Numbered from the stretch's first letter, positions 25,234 to 33,940 are shown. The stretch: DNA of 64,000 bases from LMDS01 sp964247075 (GCA_964247075.1 CAXTSS010000005.1:124001-188000), one strand, 5' to 3'. Numbers and translations: made by a program. Notes: generated by a model not told the origin, from the sequence alone.

Positions 25234-26004
25234 TTAGACCTCCAGCACCAGAATTGGCTGGTGCCCGTCAGCCTCGCCCTTGCGTGCATGGCCGCGTGAA
25301 TTGCAGACCACGCGCGTCGACCCGCCGGGATGATCGACCCGGTAATCGTGTTGGCAATGCAGGTGGCCGTGGATCCACAGGTCGGCCAGTGGCAGCAGCT
25401 CGTCGTCGGCATTGCAGAAGCTCGCGGTGCCGGGCTGCTTGCCGTAGCGCGGATCGGCGCTGCGCACGCTGGGGGCAAAGTGCGTGATGACGACGGTCTT
25501 GTCCCAACCGGCTTTCGGCTGCTTCAGTTCGGCGCGCAGCCAAGCGCCGCAGACGAGCGCCTCCTCGCGCACCGCGGCCGCGTCCAGCGGGGCCCCGTGG
25601 CGCGTCGCCTGCATGATCTTCATGAAGTAGCTCGCCGCGCGCATCGCGCGCTCGCGTTGGGCCGGGCCGAACAGGTCGAAGTCGCACCAGCGCGTGGTGG
25701 CGACGAAGCGGATGCGTTTGCCGGCGGCGTCGGTCACGACCAGCGATTCGCATTCGAGCAGCCGGATGCCCAGCTGCGTGCAGCGGTCGCGCAGCGCCGG
25801 CCAGGTCTGCGTGATCTCGCGTTCGTCGAACTCATGGTTGCCGGCGACGAAGATCACCGGCACCGGCCAGCCGCGGAACAGCTCCAGCCCGGCCCAGCTG
25901 CTGTCGATGTCGCCGGCCAGCACCAGCAGCTCGGCGTCGGCCGCCGGCGTGGGCTCGAAGACTTCGGTTTCGAGGTGCAGATCCGACAGCAGCTGCAGCC
26001 GCAT
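25234..26004 (-). CDS. Calcineurin-like metallophosphoesterase
   Basis: This 256-residue phosphoesterase has the dimetal motifs in order: LSDLHLE at residues 7-13, AGDID at 30-34, VAGNHEF at 58-64, ITHFAPS near 175 and HGHLHCQHD near 215. All expected ligands are present. The substrate is not readable. It shares a stop-to-stop boundary with the TetR gene and starts just after the SEC-C protein gene, with which it is probably co-transcribed. Confidence 0.92.
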   Translation of the reverse strand: MRLQLLSDLHLETEVFEPTPAADAELLVLAGDIDSSWAGLELFRGWPVPVIFVAGNHEFDEREITQTWPALRDRCTQLGIRLLECESLVVTDAAGKRIRFVATTRWCDFDLFGPAQRERAMRAASYFMKIMQATRHGAPLDAAAVREEALVCGAWLRAELKQPKAGWDKTVVITHFAPSVRSADPRYGKQPGTASFCNADDELLPLADLWIHGHLHCQHDYRVDHPGGSTRVVCNSRGHARKGEADGHQPILVLEV

Positions 26005-26007
26005 CAG

Positions 26008-26781
26008 TCAGGCAGCTCCATGGCATTGCTTGAACTTCTTGCCGCTGCCGCAGGGACACGGGTCGTTGCGGCCGACCTTGGGCGTGTCGCGCTTGACGGT
26101 GTCGACCTTGTAGCGCTGCTCGCGCGTCAGATCCTGCAGATCGGCGATGGTCACGACGAGTTCTTCCATCGCGACATCGAGCGTGGGCAACGGGTGTTCG
26201 CGGTCGAGCAGGGCAACGAGCTCGCGCTGCTCGTCGTCCTCGACCGGCAGGTGGCGGTACAGGCGCGCGAGCGCGGCCATCACCGCGTCGTCCGGCATCT
26301 CGGCGAGGTCGGGGAAGGTTTCGGCGGCGTGGTGAAACCCGGCCACCCACGGCATCAGCGATTGCGACACCGGGCTGAGCGTGGCCATCAGGTCCACTTC
26401 GCCCTCGGGGACGGGCTCGCGCGGGTGCTCGTCGTCGAACTCGAGCACCAGCGGGTCGAACCAGCCGTCCTCGACGATCGCGCGGTTCAGCGCGGCGTGG
26501 CGGCGCATGATCAACGCGCTGGTGCGCTGCAGCCAGTCGGGCTTGACGTCGTCCGGCAGCGGGCGGCCGTCGAAGTCGAAGACGTGGGCGAGCCAGGTCG
26601 CCGGCTCCAGCAGCACCGGCTGGACGATCACGCCGCACAGGTAGCCGTCGAGCATGACCGCATCGAGCGGCTCCAGCGGCTCGGGCGTTTCGAGCAGCAA
26701 GTCGTCGAGCTCGGCGAATTCGGCATCGGTGAGGTCGTGCGCGCGCGCGGCGGTGGAGGGGGGGGTCTCTTTGGGGATCAT
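26008..26781 (-). CDS. UPF0149 (YecA/YgfB) family protein with C-terminal SEC-C motif
   Basis: This 257-residue protein has an N-terminal helical UPF0149 domain (residues about 17-190) and a zinc-binding SEC-C motif at the C-terminus, GRNDPCPCGSGKKFKQCHG, with Cys-x-Cys and Cys-His. The SEC-C motif is also found in SecA, where it binds zinc and SecB. The function of the family is poorly known. The fifth to eighth codons contain a run of eight C residues, a possible slippage tract. The 3-nt gap to the phosphoesterase suggests an operon. Confidence 0.9.
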   Translation of the reverse strand: MIPKETPPSTAARAHDLTDAEFAELDDLLLETPEPLEPLDAVMLDGYLCGVIVQPVLLEPATWLAHVFDFDGRPLPDDVKPDWLQRTSALIMRRHAALNRAIVEDGWFDPLVLEFDDEHPREPVPEGEVDLMATLSPVSQSLMPWVAGFHHAAETFPDLAEMPDDAVMAALARLYRHLPVEDDEQRELVALLDREHPLPTLDVAMEELVVTIADLQDLTREQRYKVDTVKRDTPKVGRNDPCPCGSGKKFKQCHGAA

Positions 26782-26823
26782 GGCGGCTGCTTCTTGTGAG
26801 GTGCGCCATTTTGCGCGTCGGAA

Positions 26824-27549
26824 TCACTGAACCGAGAAGCGACCGATCAGCCGATAGCGCGCGCCGGGGTGGTACAGACGCGCCACCGACGCGACCGCGC
26901 CCTGCGAGACCGTGCGCCGCGAGACCATCAGCAGCGCGCTGCCCTCGGCCACGTCGAGCAGGCGCGCCTGTTCTGGCGTGGCGAGCACGGCCTCGACGAC
27001 TTGCTCTGCCTCGGTCAGCGGCGCGTGCTCGAACAGCACGAACGACGGCGTGACCTGGGTGAAATCACGCGCCAGCAGATCCGGCGCGAGGGCCGGGTTC
27101 ACATGCCGGTCTTCGAGCTGGATCGGGACGCCGCTTTCCAGATGCACGAGCTGGACGTGGTACACCGCCGCACCGCGCGGCAGCCGCATCGCGCTGCTGA
27201 TGCGCGCGTCCGCCTTCTCGCGCGTGACGCCGCAGACGTGTGTCGTGTGCGCGTGGCCACGCTCGCGGATTTCGTCGTGGATGTCGCGCACCTGCAGCAG
27301 GTTGGAGATCGGGTGCAGCTCGGCCACGTAGGAGCCCGAGCCCTGGCGACGCTCGATCAGCCCCTCTTCCTCGAGCTCGCGCAGCGCGCGGTGCACCGTC
27401 ATGCGCGCGCAACCGAAGGTCTGCACCAGCTCGCGCTCCGACGGCAGGCGCACGCCGGCCTGCCAGCCGCCCTGAGCGATGCGCTCGCGCAGCGCGGCCT
27501 TCACAGTCGCGTAAGGCAGGGTGCGCGGCTTCTTCGCGAGGCTGGTCAT
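26824..27549 (-). CDS. hutC: Histidine utilisation repressor HutC (GntR family)
   Basis: This 241-residue GntR/HutC-type repressor has a winged-helix domain at about residues 10-75 (LPSERELVQTFGCARMTVHRALRELEEEGLI) and a C-terminal UTRA effector domain, which in HutC binds urocanate. It is transcribed divergently from hutH, with one TCTAGA-centred operator in the 56-bp gap, so it probably represses itself and hutH together. Two more operators lie at the other hut promoters. Its identity as HutC follows from family and location. Confidence 0.95.
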   Translation of the reverse strand: MTSLAKKPRTLPYATVKAALRERIAQGGWQAGVRLPSERELVQTFGCARMTVHRALRELEEEGLIERRQGSGSYVAELHPISNLLQVRDIHDEIRERGHAHTTHVCGVTREKADARISSAMRLPRGAAVYHVQLVHLESGVPIQLEDRHVNPALAPDLLARDFTQVTPSFVLFEHAPLTEAEQVVEAVLATPEQARLLDVAEGSALLMVSRRTVSQGAVASVARLYHPGARYRLIGRFSVQ

Positions 27550-27576
27550 CAGCTCATTCTAGCGACGTGCGTGCTA

Positions 27577-27594
27577 AAGTTGTCTAGACCACTT
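27577..27594. promoter_or_regulatory. HutC operator 1 (hutC/hutH)
   Basis: An 18-bp palindrome, AAGTTGTCT followed by AGACCACTT, matches its reverse complement at 8 of 9 half-site positions. It lies in the 56-bp gap between the divergent hutC and hutH starts, 11 bp before the hutH ATG. The right half is identical to those of the two other copies, at 31949 and 37637. Assignment to HutC is by its distribution at all three hut promoter regions. Confidence 0.85.
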
Positions 27595-27605
27595 AGAGGT
27601 TCGCC

Positions 27606-29105
27606 ATGACGATCACGCACACGATCATCCCCGGGCAGCTCGATGCTGCGATGCTGGAGCAGGCTGCCGCTGGCGGCGCGCGCTGGGCGATTTCGGCCGA
27701 GGCCGATGCGCGCATCGAGGCGAGCGTGCAGACGGTGCGCGATCTGGTCGGCCAGCCCGCAGCCGTCTACGGCATCAACACCGGCTTCGGCAAGCTCGCG
27801 CAGACGCGCATCGCGGACGCCGACCTGGCGCAGCTGCAGCGCAACCTGGTGCTGTCGCACAGCGCCGGCGTCGGTCAGCCGCTGAGCGCGCCGGTGGTGC
27901 GGCTGATGCTGCTGCTGAAAGCGGCGAGCCTGGCGCACGGCCTTTCCGGCGTGCGGCCCGAGGTCATCAAGGCGCTGCTGGCGCTGCTCAACGCCGACGT
28001 GCTGCCTGTCGTGCCCGAGAAGGGCTCGGTCGGCGCGTCGGGCGACCTCGCGCCGCTCGCGCACCTCGCCGGCGTGCTGATCGGCGAGGGCGAGGCTTTT
28101 GTCGGCGGCCAGCGCCTGCCGGCGCGGCAAGCCCTCGCGGCCGCCGGCCTCTCGCCGTTGCAGCTCGGCCCGAAGGAAGGCCTCGCGCTGCTCAACGGCA
28201 CGCAGGCCTCGACGGCGCTGGCGATCTTCGCGACGCAGCGCCTGCGGCGCGTGTTCGACGTGGCGGTGGCGGTCGGCGCGATGACGGTCGATGCCGCGAA
28301 GGGCTCCGACACGCCGTTCGACGACCGCATACACGCTGCCCGGGGCCAGCATGGCCAACGCGTCGTGGCCGCGCGCTACCGCGAGTGGCTGGCCGGCAGC
28401 GCGCTGCGCGCGTCGCACCTCACGTGCGACCGCGTGCAGGATCCGTACTGCCTGCGATGCCAACCGCAGGTGATGGGCGCCTGCCTCGACCAGATCGAGC
28501 ACGCCTGGGGTGTGCTGCTGATCGAGGCGAACGGCGTCTCGGACAACCCGCTGGTGTTTGCGGACACGATGCAGGCTTTATCAGGCGGCAACTTTCACGC
28601 CGAGCCGGTCGCTTTCGCGGCTGACAACCTCGCGCTTGCGATCGCCGAGATCGGCGCGCTCGCCGAGCGCCGCACCGCGATGCTGATGGACCCGGGCCTG
28701 TCGGGCCTGCCGGCGTTCCTGATCGAGCACGGCGGGCTGAACTCGGGCTTCATGATCGCGCAAGTGACGTCGGCCGCGCTCGCCTCCGAGAACAAGTCGC
28801 TGGCGCATCCGGCAAGCGTCGATTCGTTGCCGACCTCCGCCAACCAGGAAGATCACGTCTCGATGGCCACCTTTGCGGCGCGGCGCCTGCACGCGATGCT
28901 GGACAACACCACCGGCGTGGTCGCGATCGAGTGGTTGTGTGCGGCGCAGGCGATCGAGTTCCATCGACCGCTGGCCTCGTCACCCGCGATCGAGGCGCTG
29001 CATGCGCGGTTGCGCTCCAAGGTGCCGCGCCTGAGCGTGGACCGGATGATGGCGCCCGACATCGAGGCCGCCACCGTGTTGGTGGCGGAGGGGCTGCCGG
29101 CTTAG
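27606..29105 (+). CDS. hutH: Histidine ammonia-lyase
   Basis: HutH deaminates L-histidine to urocanate, the first step of the pathway. In this 499-residue copy the autocatalytic MIO cofactor forms from Ala144-Ser145-Gly146 in GSVGASGDLAPLAHL, and the active-site Tyr lies in VYGINTGFGKLA. The segment VQDPYCLRCQPQVMG is typical of HutH. A GAGG ribosome site lies 6 nt before the start. Expression should be controlled by the operator 11 bp upstream. It stands apart from hutU and hutG, which are 4-10 kb downstream. Confidence 0.97.
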   Translation: MTITHTIIPGQLDAAMLEQAAAGGARWAISAEADARIEASVQTVRDLVGQPAAVYGINTGFGKLAQTRIADADLAQLQRNLVLSHSAGVGQPLSAPVVRLMLLLKAASLAHGLSGVRPEVIKALLALLNADVLPVVPEKGSVGASGDLAPLAHLAGVLIGEGEAFVGGQRLPARQALAAAGLSPLQLGPKEGLALLNGTQASTALAIFATQRLRRVFDVAVAVGAMTVDAAKGSDTPFDDRIHAARGQHGQRVVAARYREWLAGSALRASHLTCDRVQDPYCLRCQPQVMGACLDQIEHAWGVLLIEANGVSDNPLVFADTMQALSGGNFHAEPVAFAADNLALAIAEIGALAERRTAMLMDPGLSGLPAFLIEHGGLNSGFMIAQVTSAALASENKSLAHPASVDSLPTSANQEDHVSMATFAARRLHAMLDNTTGVVAIEWLCAAQAIEFHRPLASSPAIEALHARLRSKVPRLSVDRMMAPDIEAATVLVAEGLPA

Positions 29106-29296
29106 CTGCCGGTGACGCGCACCGACTTCTGCGGTGCGTTGATCCAGACCACCTGAACGCGCTGCCCCTGCGCCGCCCGGTTGACGGCCTGCATCTTGGC
29201 GACATCGACCTCATGGGTGTACTGGCCTGGGGCCATGGCAGCGCAGCCTGAAAGGCCGGCGATCACGGTGACGGTGGCGAGCGCGGTGAACTTCAT
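29102..29296 (-). CDS. Small lipoprotein of unknown function
   Basis: This encodes 64 residues with a lipobox LSGC, so it is probably a lipid-anchored envelope protein of about 45 mature residues, containing VAKMQAVNRAAQGQRVQVVWINAPQK. An AGGAGA ribosome site precedes the ATG at 29296. It overlaps the hutH stop by 4 bp on the opposite strand and lies 58 nt downstream of the ABC operon. No pathway link is evident. Confidence 0.8.
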   Translation of the reverse strand: MKFTALATVTVIAGLSGCAAMAPGQYTHEVDVAKMQAVNRAAQGQRVQVVWINAPQKSVRVTGS

Positions 29297-29353
29297 GGAG
29301 AGTCTCCTGGGGGCGGCGGCCCCTTCCAACTTTAGGCCTCGCGCGCCCCGGCG

Positions 29354-30142
29354 TCAACGCTCCATCTGCACGGCGCGCAGCGTCTCGACGCGGATGTCCT
29401 CGGTGACCTGCGCCTTCAGCTCGGAGAACTGCGGCGTCGTCTTCACGGTGTAGTGGCGCGGGTAAGGCAGAGCTATGCGCAGCTCGTTCTTGATGCGCCC
29501 GGGCCGCGCGCTGAACACGGCGCAGCGGTTCGCCATGAAGATCGCTTCGTCGATGTCGTGGGTGACGAACAGCACCGTCTTTTTGTGCAACTCCCAGATC
29601 GAGAGCAGCAGCTCCTGCATCAGCGCGCGGGTCTGGTTGTCGAGCGCGCCGAAGGGTTCGTCGAGCAGCAGGATCTTCGGGTCGTTGGCGAGCGCGCGGG
29701 CGAGCGCCACGCGCTGCTGCATGCCGCCCGAGAGCTGCTTGGGGAAGTGCGACTCGAAACCCGTCAGTCCGACCTCGGCAATGAAGCGGCCGACGATCTC
29801 GGCCTGCTCGGCCGCGGGCATGCCCTTCTCGCGCAGCCCGAAGCAGATGTTCTGGCGCACCGTGAGCCACGGGAACAGCGTGTAGCTCTGGAACACCATG
29901 CCGCGGTCGGCGCCCGGGCCGGTGACGGCCTGACCGTCGAGCAGCACCTGGCCGACTGTGGGCGTGTCGAGCCCGGCGACGATGCGCAGCAAGGTCGATT
30001 TGCCGCAGCCCGACGGGCCGAGCACGGTGATGAAGTCGTTGTCGGCGACTTCGAGATTCGTCGGCTGCAGCGCGAGCGTCGGCGCACCGCCGTTCACGCC
30101 CGGGAAGGTGCGGCCGACACCCTGAATGCTCAAGCGGCTCAC
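29354..30142 (-). CDS. NitT/TauT-type ABC importer, ATPase
   Basis: This 262-residue ATPase belongs to the nitrate/sulfonate/bicarbonate importer family. Walker A GPSGCGKST lies near residue 46, the signature LSGGMQQRVALARAL near 143 and Walker B ILLLDEPFGALDNQTR near 163. The start is a GTG overlapping the permease stop as GTGA. It is the third gene of the operon whose promoter carries HutC operator 2. It therefore probably drives uptake of histidine, urocanate or a related compound, not sulfonates. Confidence 0.9.
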   Translation of the reverse strand: MSRLSIQGVGRTFPGVNGGAPTLALQPTNLEVADNDFITVLGPSGCGKSTLLRIVAGLDTPTVGQVLLDGQAVTGPGADRGMVFQSYTLFPWLTVRQNICFGLREKGMPAAEQAEIVGRFIAEVGLTGFESHFPKQLSGGMQQRVALARALANDPKILLLDEPFGALDNQTRALMQELLLSIWELHKKTVLFVTHDIDEAIFMANRCAVFSARPGRIKNELRIALPYPRHYTVKTTPQFSELKAQVTEDIRVETLRAVQMER

Positions 30143-30912
30143 AGCGCGGCCCACCGAAACATCGCGCGGTTCGCGCGCTTGAACGCCAGATCGGAGATCA
30201 ACCCGATCACGCCGATCGTGATGATGCCGAAGATGATCTGGTCGGTGGCGAGCAGCGCCTGGCTGTCGGTGATCATGTGGCCGATGCCGTTGCTCGCGCC
30301 GATCAGCTCGGCGACGATCACATACGTCCAGGCCCAACCGAGCACGAGGCGCAGTGTCTCGGCAACCTGCGGCGCGGCGGCCGGGATCAGCACGCGCTTG
30401 ACCACACCGGCATCGCTCGCGCCCAAGGTGTACGCGGCCTCGACCAGATCGCGGCGCGTGCCGCCGACCTGCAGCGCGATCATCAGCACGAGCTGGAAGA
30501 ACGAGCCGATGAAGATCAGCGAGAGCTTTTGCGCCTCGCCGATGCCGGCCCACAGGATCAGCAGCGGGATGAACGCCGAGGCCGGCAGGTAGCGCGCGAA
30601 CGAGACGAAGGGCTCGAAGAACGCCTCGACCGGTTTGTACGCACCCATCGCCACGCCCAGCGGCACCGCGAGGATCGCGGCGAGCACGAAGCCGCCGAGC
30701 ACGCGCCAGATCGTGAAGCCGATGTCCTTCGCGAAGCCCTGCTCGGTGAGCAGTACCCAACCCGACTTCACGCACGCGATCGGGTCGGCGAGAAAGGTCT
30801 TCGGCACGAATCCGCCAAGCGTGGCCGCGGCCCACACGGCGAAGAACACAACGAAGAAGAGAAGCCCGAGAGCGCTGCGCCGCCCGGGGCTGACCTCCTG
30901 CAGCGGGCGCAC
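30139..30912 (-). CDS. NitT/TauT-type ABC importer, permease
   Basis: This 257-residue permease has six predicted transmembrane helices and the SsuC/NrtB-like coupling motif around YTLGASDAGVVKRVLIPAAAPQVAETLRL. It starts 4 nt after the end of the binding-protein gene and ends inside the ATPase start codon, so the three genes form one coupled operon. The family usually imports sulfonates, nitrate or thiamine precursors; the hut context points to histidine-pathway substrates here. Confidence 0.9.
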   Translation of the reverse strand: MRPLQEVSPGRRSALGLLFFVVFFAVWAAATLGGFVPKTFLADPIACVKSGWVLLTEQGFAKDIGFTIWRVLGGFVLAAILAVPLGVAMGAYKPVEAFFEPFVSFARYLPASAFIPLLILWAGIGEAQKLSLIFIGSFFQLVLMIALQVGGTRRDLVEAAYTLGASDAGVVKRVLIPAAAPQVAETLRLVLGWAWTYVIVAELIGASNGIGHMITDSQALLATDQIIFGIITIGVIGLISDLAFKRANRAMFRWAAL

Positions 30913-30916
30913 GCGG

Positions 30917-31870
30917 CTACTTGATGAAGCTGGTGTCGGCCAGACCGCTCAGATCAGGCAGCTGCTTGATGATGCCGATCTCAAGCAGCAGATCGGCCGC
31001 TTCCTTGGTGAACTGCTGGTGCTCGCCGGCGAAGAACTTCTGGTTCGCCGCGCGGTCCTGCCAGCGCAGGTAGGCCTGCGATTTCTCGAACGCCTCACCG
31101 CTCTGCTTCACGTCGGCGCCCATGATCTCGTAGGACTTCTTCGGATCGGACTTGATCATGTCGAGCGCCGCGAAGTAGCCGTCGGCGAGCGCCTTCGCGG
31201 CCTTCGGGTTCTCTTTCAGGAACTTCGGCGTGCAGCCGAAGGTGTCCATCACCATCGGGTAGTCGAGCGTGGTGGCGATGATCTTGCCGGCCTCGGGCTT
31301 GGCGCGCACCGCGCTGAGGTAGGGCTCGTAGGTCATGCCGCCGTCGAAGTCGGTGGTCCCGGCGATCATGGCGTTGGCCACGGGCTGCGGCTCGAGTGTC
31401 AGCACCTTCACGTCCTTCACCGACAGGCCGTTCTTCTTCAGGATCCAGGCCAGGCCGAAATACGGTGCGGTGCCGGGCGCGGAGGCGGCGACGGTCTTGC
31501 CCTTCAGGTCGGCGATCTTCGTGATCGAGGGCTTGACGACCAGGCCGTCTGCGCCGTAGCTCTTGTCGAGCTGGAAGATCTGCGTGGTGGCAACGCCGTT
31601 CGCATTCCACGAGATCCAGGTCTCGACGGTGGTGGCGGCGCACTGCACGTCGCCCGAGGCGATCGCGAGGTGGCGGTCCTTCTGCGGGATCTTCTTGATC
31701 GTCACGTCGAGCCCCTGCTTCTTGAACAGCCCGGCCTCGTTCGCCAGGGTCAGCGGCGCGAAGCCGGTCCAGCCCGAAATCGCGATCGCGACCTTGGTCT
31801 CCTGGGCGAAGGCCGGCGCTGCGAGGACGAGGGCGGCGGCAAGGGTGGTGAGGCTTTGGACGGAACGCAT
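30917..31870 (-). CDS. NitT/TauT-type ABC importer, binding protein (NMT1 fold)
   Basis: This 317-residue periplasmic protein has a signal peptide ending near PAFAQ and the NMT1/SsuA-like fold: AISGWTGFAPLTLANEAGLFKKQGLDVTI at the start of the mature part and DLKGKTVAASAPGTAPYFGLAWILKKNGL further on. A GGGAGA ribosome site precedes the ATG at 31870. The gene diverges from hutG across HutC operator 2. In many bacteria histidine uptake uses HutT or HutXWV; this NMT1-type system would be a different solution. The ligand is inferred, not shown. Confidence 0.88.
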   Translation of the reverse strand: MRSVQSLTTLAAALVLAAPAFAQETKVAIAISGWTGFAPLTLANEAGLFKKQGLDVTIKKIPQKDRHLAIASGDVQCAATTVETWISWNANGVATTQIFQLDKSYGADGLVVKPSITKIADLKGKTVAASAPGTAPYFGLAWILKKNGLSVKDVKVLTLEPQPVANAMIAGTTDFDGGMTYEPYLSAVRAKPEAGKIIATTLDYPMVMDTFGCTPKFLKENPKAAKALADGYFAALDMIKSDPKKSYEIMGADVKQSGEAFEKSQAYLRWQDRAANQKFFAGEHQQFTKEAADLLLEIGIIKQLPDLSGLADTSFIK

Positions 31871-31948
31871 CGGGTCTCCCGGCAGGTTGAATGTTGGCGC
31901 GGCATCATGCAAGCGGCATGCCGCAGCGTCAGTCTACACTGTGACCTC

Positions 31949-31966
31949 AACTTGTCTAGACCACTT
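31949..31966. promoter_or_regulatory. HutC operator 2 (ABC importer/hutG)
   Basis: AACTTGTCT followed by AGACCACTT forms a TCTAGA-centred palindrome matching at 7 of 9 half-site positions. It lies between the divergent binding-protein and hutG genes and ends only 6 bp before the hutG ATG, so repressor binding would cover the hutG start region. It places the importer and hutG in the same regulon as hutH and hutU. Confidence 0.8.
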
Positions 31967-31972
31967 TCCCCG

Positions 31973-32764
31973 ATGTTCTCCTTCAAGCCAGGTGGTGCGC
32001 CACTGCTCGTCTCGTTCCCGCACGCAGGCACCGAGATCCCGCCCGAGATCGAAGCACGCATGACGCCGGAAGCGCTGCTGCGGGCCGACGTCGATTGGCA
32101 CCTGCCGCAGCTCTACGCCTTCGTGCAGGCGATGGGCGCGAGCACGATCGCCGCGCGCTTCGCCCGCCACGTGATCGACCTGAACCGCCCGCCTGAAGAC
32201 ACCAGCCTGTACCCCGGGCAGGACGTGACCGGCCTGCTGCCGCTCGACACCTTCCGCAAGCAGGCGCTCTACCTCGCGGGCCAGCTGCCGGATGCGGCGG
32301 AGGCGCAGGAGCGCCGCGCACGTTACTGGCAGCCGTACCACGACGCGCTCGGCGCCGAGCTGGAGCGGCTGCGTGCACTGCACGGCGCGGTCGTGCTGTG
32401 GGACGCACACTCGATCGCCTCGGTGATGCCGCGCTTCTTCGACGGCAAGCTGCCCGACCTGAACCTCGGCACCGCCGATGGCCACGCATGCGCCCCCGCG
32501 CTACAGGCCGCCGTCGAGACCGAGATGAGTGCGCAGCGCGACTACACCCACGTGAGCAACGACCGCTTCAAGGGCGGTCACATCACGCGACACTACGGCC
32601 GGCCCGAGCGCGGCGTCCATGCGCTTCAGCTGGAGATGTGCCAATCCACTTACATGAACGAAACCGCGCCGTTCGCGTACCGGCCCGATCTGGCCGAGCG
32701 GGTGCAGCCGCTATTGCGGCGGATGCTGAACGCCGTGCTGGATGCGCGCGCGCAGCGGGCTTGA
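31973..32764 (+). CDS. hutG: N-formylglutamate deformylase
   Basis: This 263-residue enzyme hydrolyses N-formylglutamate to glutamate and formate, the last step of the five-step hut route. The zinc-binding and catalytic segments VSFPHAGTEIPPEI, LNRPPEDTSLYPG, LWDAHSIAS and RFKGGHITRHYG are present. The ATG at 31973 matches the family's N-terminus; the much longer open frame upstream is antisense to the ABC genes. No ribosome site is visible and the operator ends 6 bp before the ATG, so the message may be leaderless or nearly so. Its 3' end overlaps hutI by 54 bp tail to tail. Confidence 0.94.
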   Translation: MFSFKPGGAPLLVSFPHAGTEIPPEIEARMTPEALLRADVDWHLPQLYAFVQAMGASTIAARFARHVIDLNRPPEDTSLYPGQDVTGLLPLDTFRKQALYLAGQLPDAAEAQERRARYWQPYHDALGAELERLRALHGAVVLWDAHSIASVMPRFFDGKLPDLNLGTADGHACAPALQAAVETEMSAQRDYTHVSNDRFKGGHITRHYGRPERGVHALQLEMCQSTYMNETAPFAYRPDLAERVQPLLRRMLNAVLDARAQRA

Positions 32765-33937
32765 GCCGATCGCGTACGACAACTCGGCCGGGTGATCGAC
32801 ATCCCACAGGCACAGGTCGGCGCGCTTGCCGAGCGTGATCGTGCCGCGTGACGACGACAGGCCGAGCGCCTTCGCCGCGATGCGCGTGACGCCGAGCAGC
32901 GCCTCGGCCGGCGTCATGCGGAACAGCGTGCAGGCCATGTTCATCATCAGCGGCAGGTGCGTGCCCGGGCTGGTGCCGGGGTTGCAGTCGGTCGCCACCG
33001 CCATCGCCACACCGTGCTGGCGGAACAGCGCGATCGGCGGCGCCTGCGTGTCGCGCAGGAAGTAGTACGCGCCGGGCAGCATCACCGCGACGGTGCCCGA
33101 ATCGGCCATCGCGCGCACGCCGGCTTCGTCGACGTGCTCCAAGTGGTCGGCCGACAGCGCGCCGAACTCGGCAGCGAGCGCGGCGCCGCCCTGGTTCGAG
33201 AGCTGCTCGGCGTGCAGCTTGACGGGCAGCCAGTGCGAGCGCGCCGCCTTGAAGACGCGCCGCGTCTGCGCCGGGGTGAAGCCGATGGTTTCGCAGAACG
33301 CATCGACCGCGTCAGCGAGCTTGAGCCGCGAGACCTCGGGCAGGATGTTCTGCACGATCTCGTCGATCCAGGCGTCGGGCTGCTGCGCGAACTCGGGCGG
33401 CAGCGCGTGGGCCGCGAGCAGCGTGGTGCGCACGTCCACCGGCAGCTGCTTGCCGAGCGTGCGCGCCACCTGCAGGCACTTGATCTCGTCCGCGAGCGAA
33501 AGACCGTAGCCGGACTTGATCTCGATCGTGGTCACGCCATGCCGCATCGAGGCCTGCAGCCGCCGCGCCGATTGCGCCAGCAGCTCTTCCGGCTCGGCCG
33601 CGCGCGTCTGTCGCACCGTGGAGAGGATGCCGCCGCCGGCGCGCGCGATCTCTTCGTAGCCCGCGCCCTGCAGTCGCATCTCGAACTCGCGCGCGCGCTC
33701 GCCGGCGTAGACGAGGTGGGTGTGGCAGTCGATCAGGCCGGGTGTGAGCAGCGCGCCGTGGCCGTCAAGCTCGCCCAGCACCTCGGCGCGCGCGTCGAAC
33801 TGAGCGATCGGACCGATGCCGACGATCATGCCGTTCGAGATCGCGACGAAGCCGAGCGGCGATGCGGCGCACGTGTCGTCGGTGCACGCGACGATGCGCA
33901 CGTTGCGAATGAGCAGGTCGATGCGCGGCGGGTTCAT
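32711..33937 (-). CDS. hutI: Imidazolonepropionase
   Basis: This 408-residue amidohydrolase opens the imidazolone ring to give N-formiminoglutamate. Metal ligands are visible in LIDCHTHLVYAGER, KLHAEQLSNQGG, ADHLEHVDEAG and VATDCNPGTSPG. It is the last gene of the hutU-D-F-I operon, 3 nt after the hutF stop. Its C-terminus overlaps the convergent hutG by 54 bp, an unusually large tail overlap. Confidence 0.96.
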   Translation of the reverse strand: MNPPRIDLLIRNVRIVACTDDTCAASPLGFVAISNGMIVGIGPIAQFDARAEVLGELDGHGALLTPGLIDCHTHLVYAGERAREFEMRLQGAGYEEIARAGGGILSTVRQTRAAEPEELLAQSARRLQASMRHGVTTIEIKSGYGLSLADEIKCLQVARTLGKQLPVDVRTTLLAAHALPPEFAQQPDAWIDEIVQNILPEVSRLKLADAVDAFCETIGFTPAQTRRVFKAARSHWLPVKLHAEQLSNQGGAALAAEFGALSADHLEHVDEAGVRAMADSGTVAVMLPGAYYFLRDTQAPPIALFRQHGVAMAVATDCNPGTSPGTHLPLMMNMACTLFRMTPAEALLGVTRIAAKALGLSSSRGTITLGKRADLCLWDVDHPAELSYAIGSSPLRARIQHGVQHPPQ

Positions 33938-33940
33938 GGG

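Noticed and set aside
30635..32764. A 709-residue version of hutG starting at 30635
   Set aside because: The extra 446 residues are antisense to the ABC permease and binding-protein genes. The family's own N-terminus begins at the ATG at 31973.
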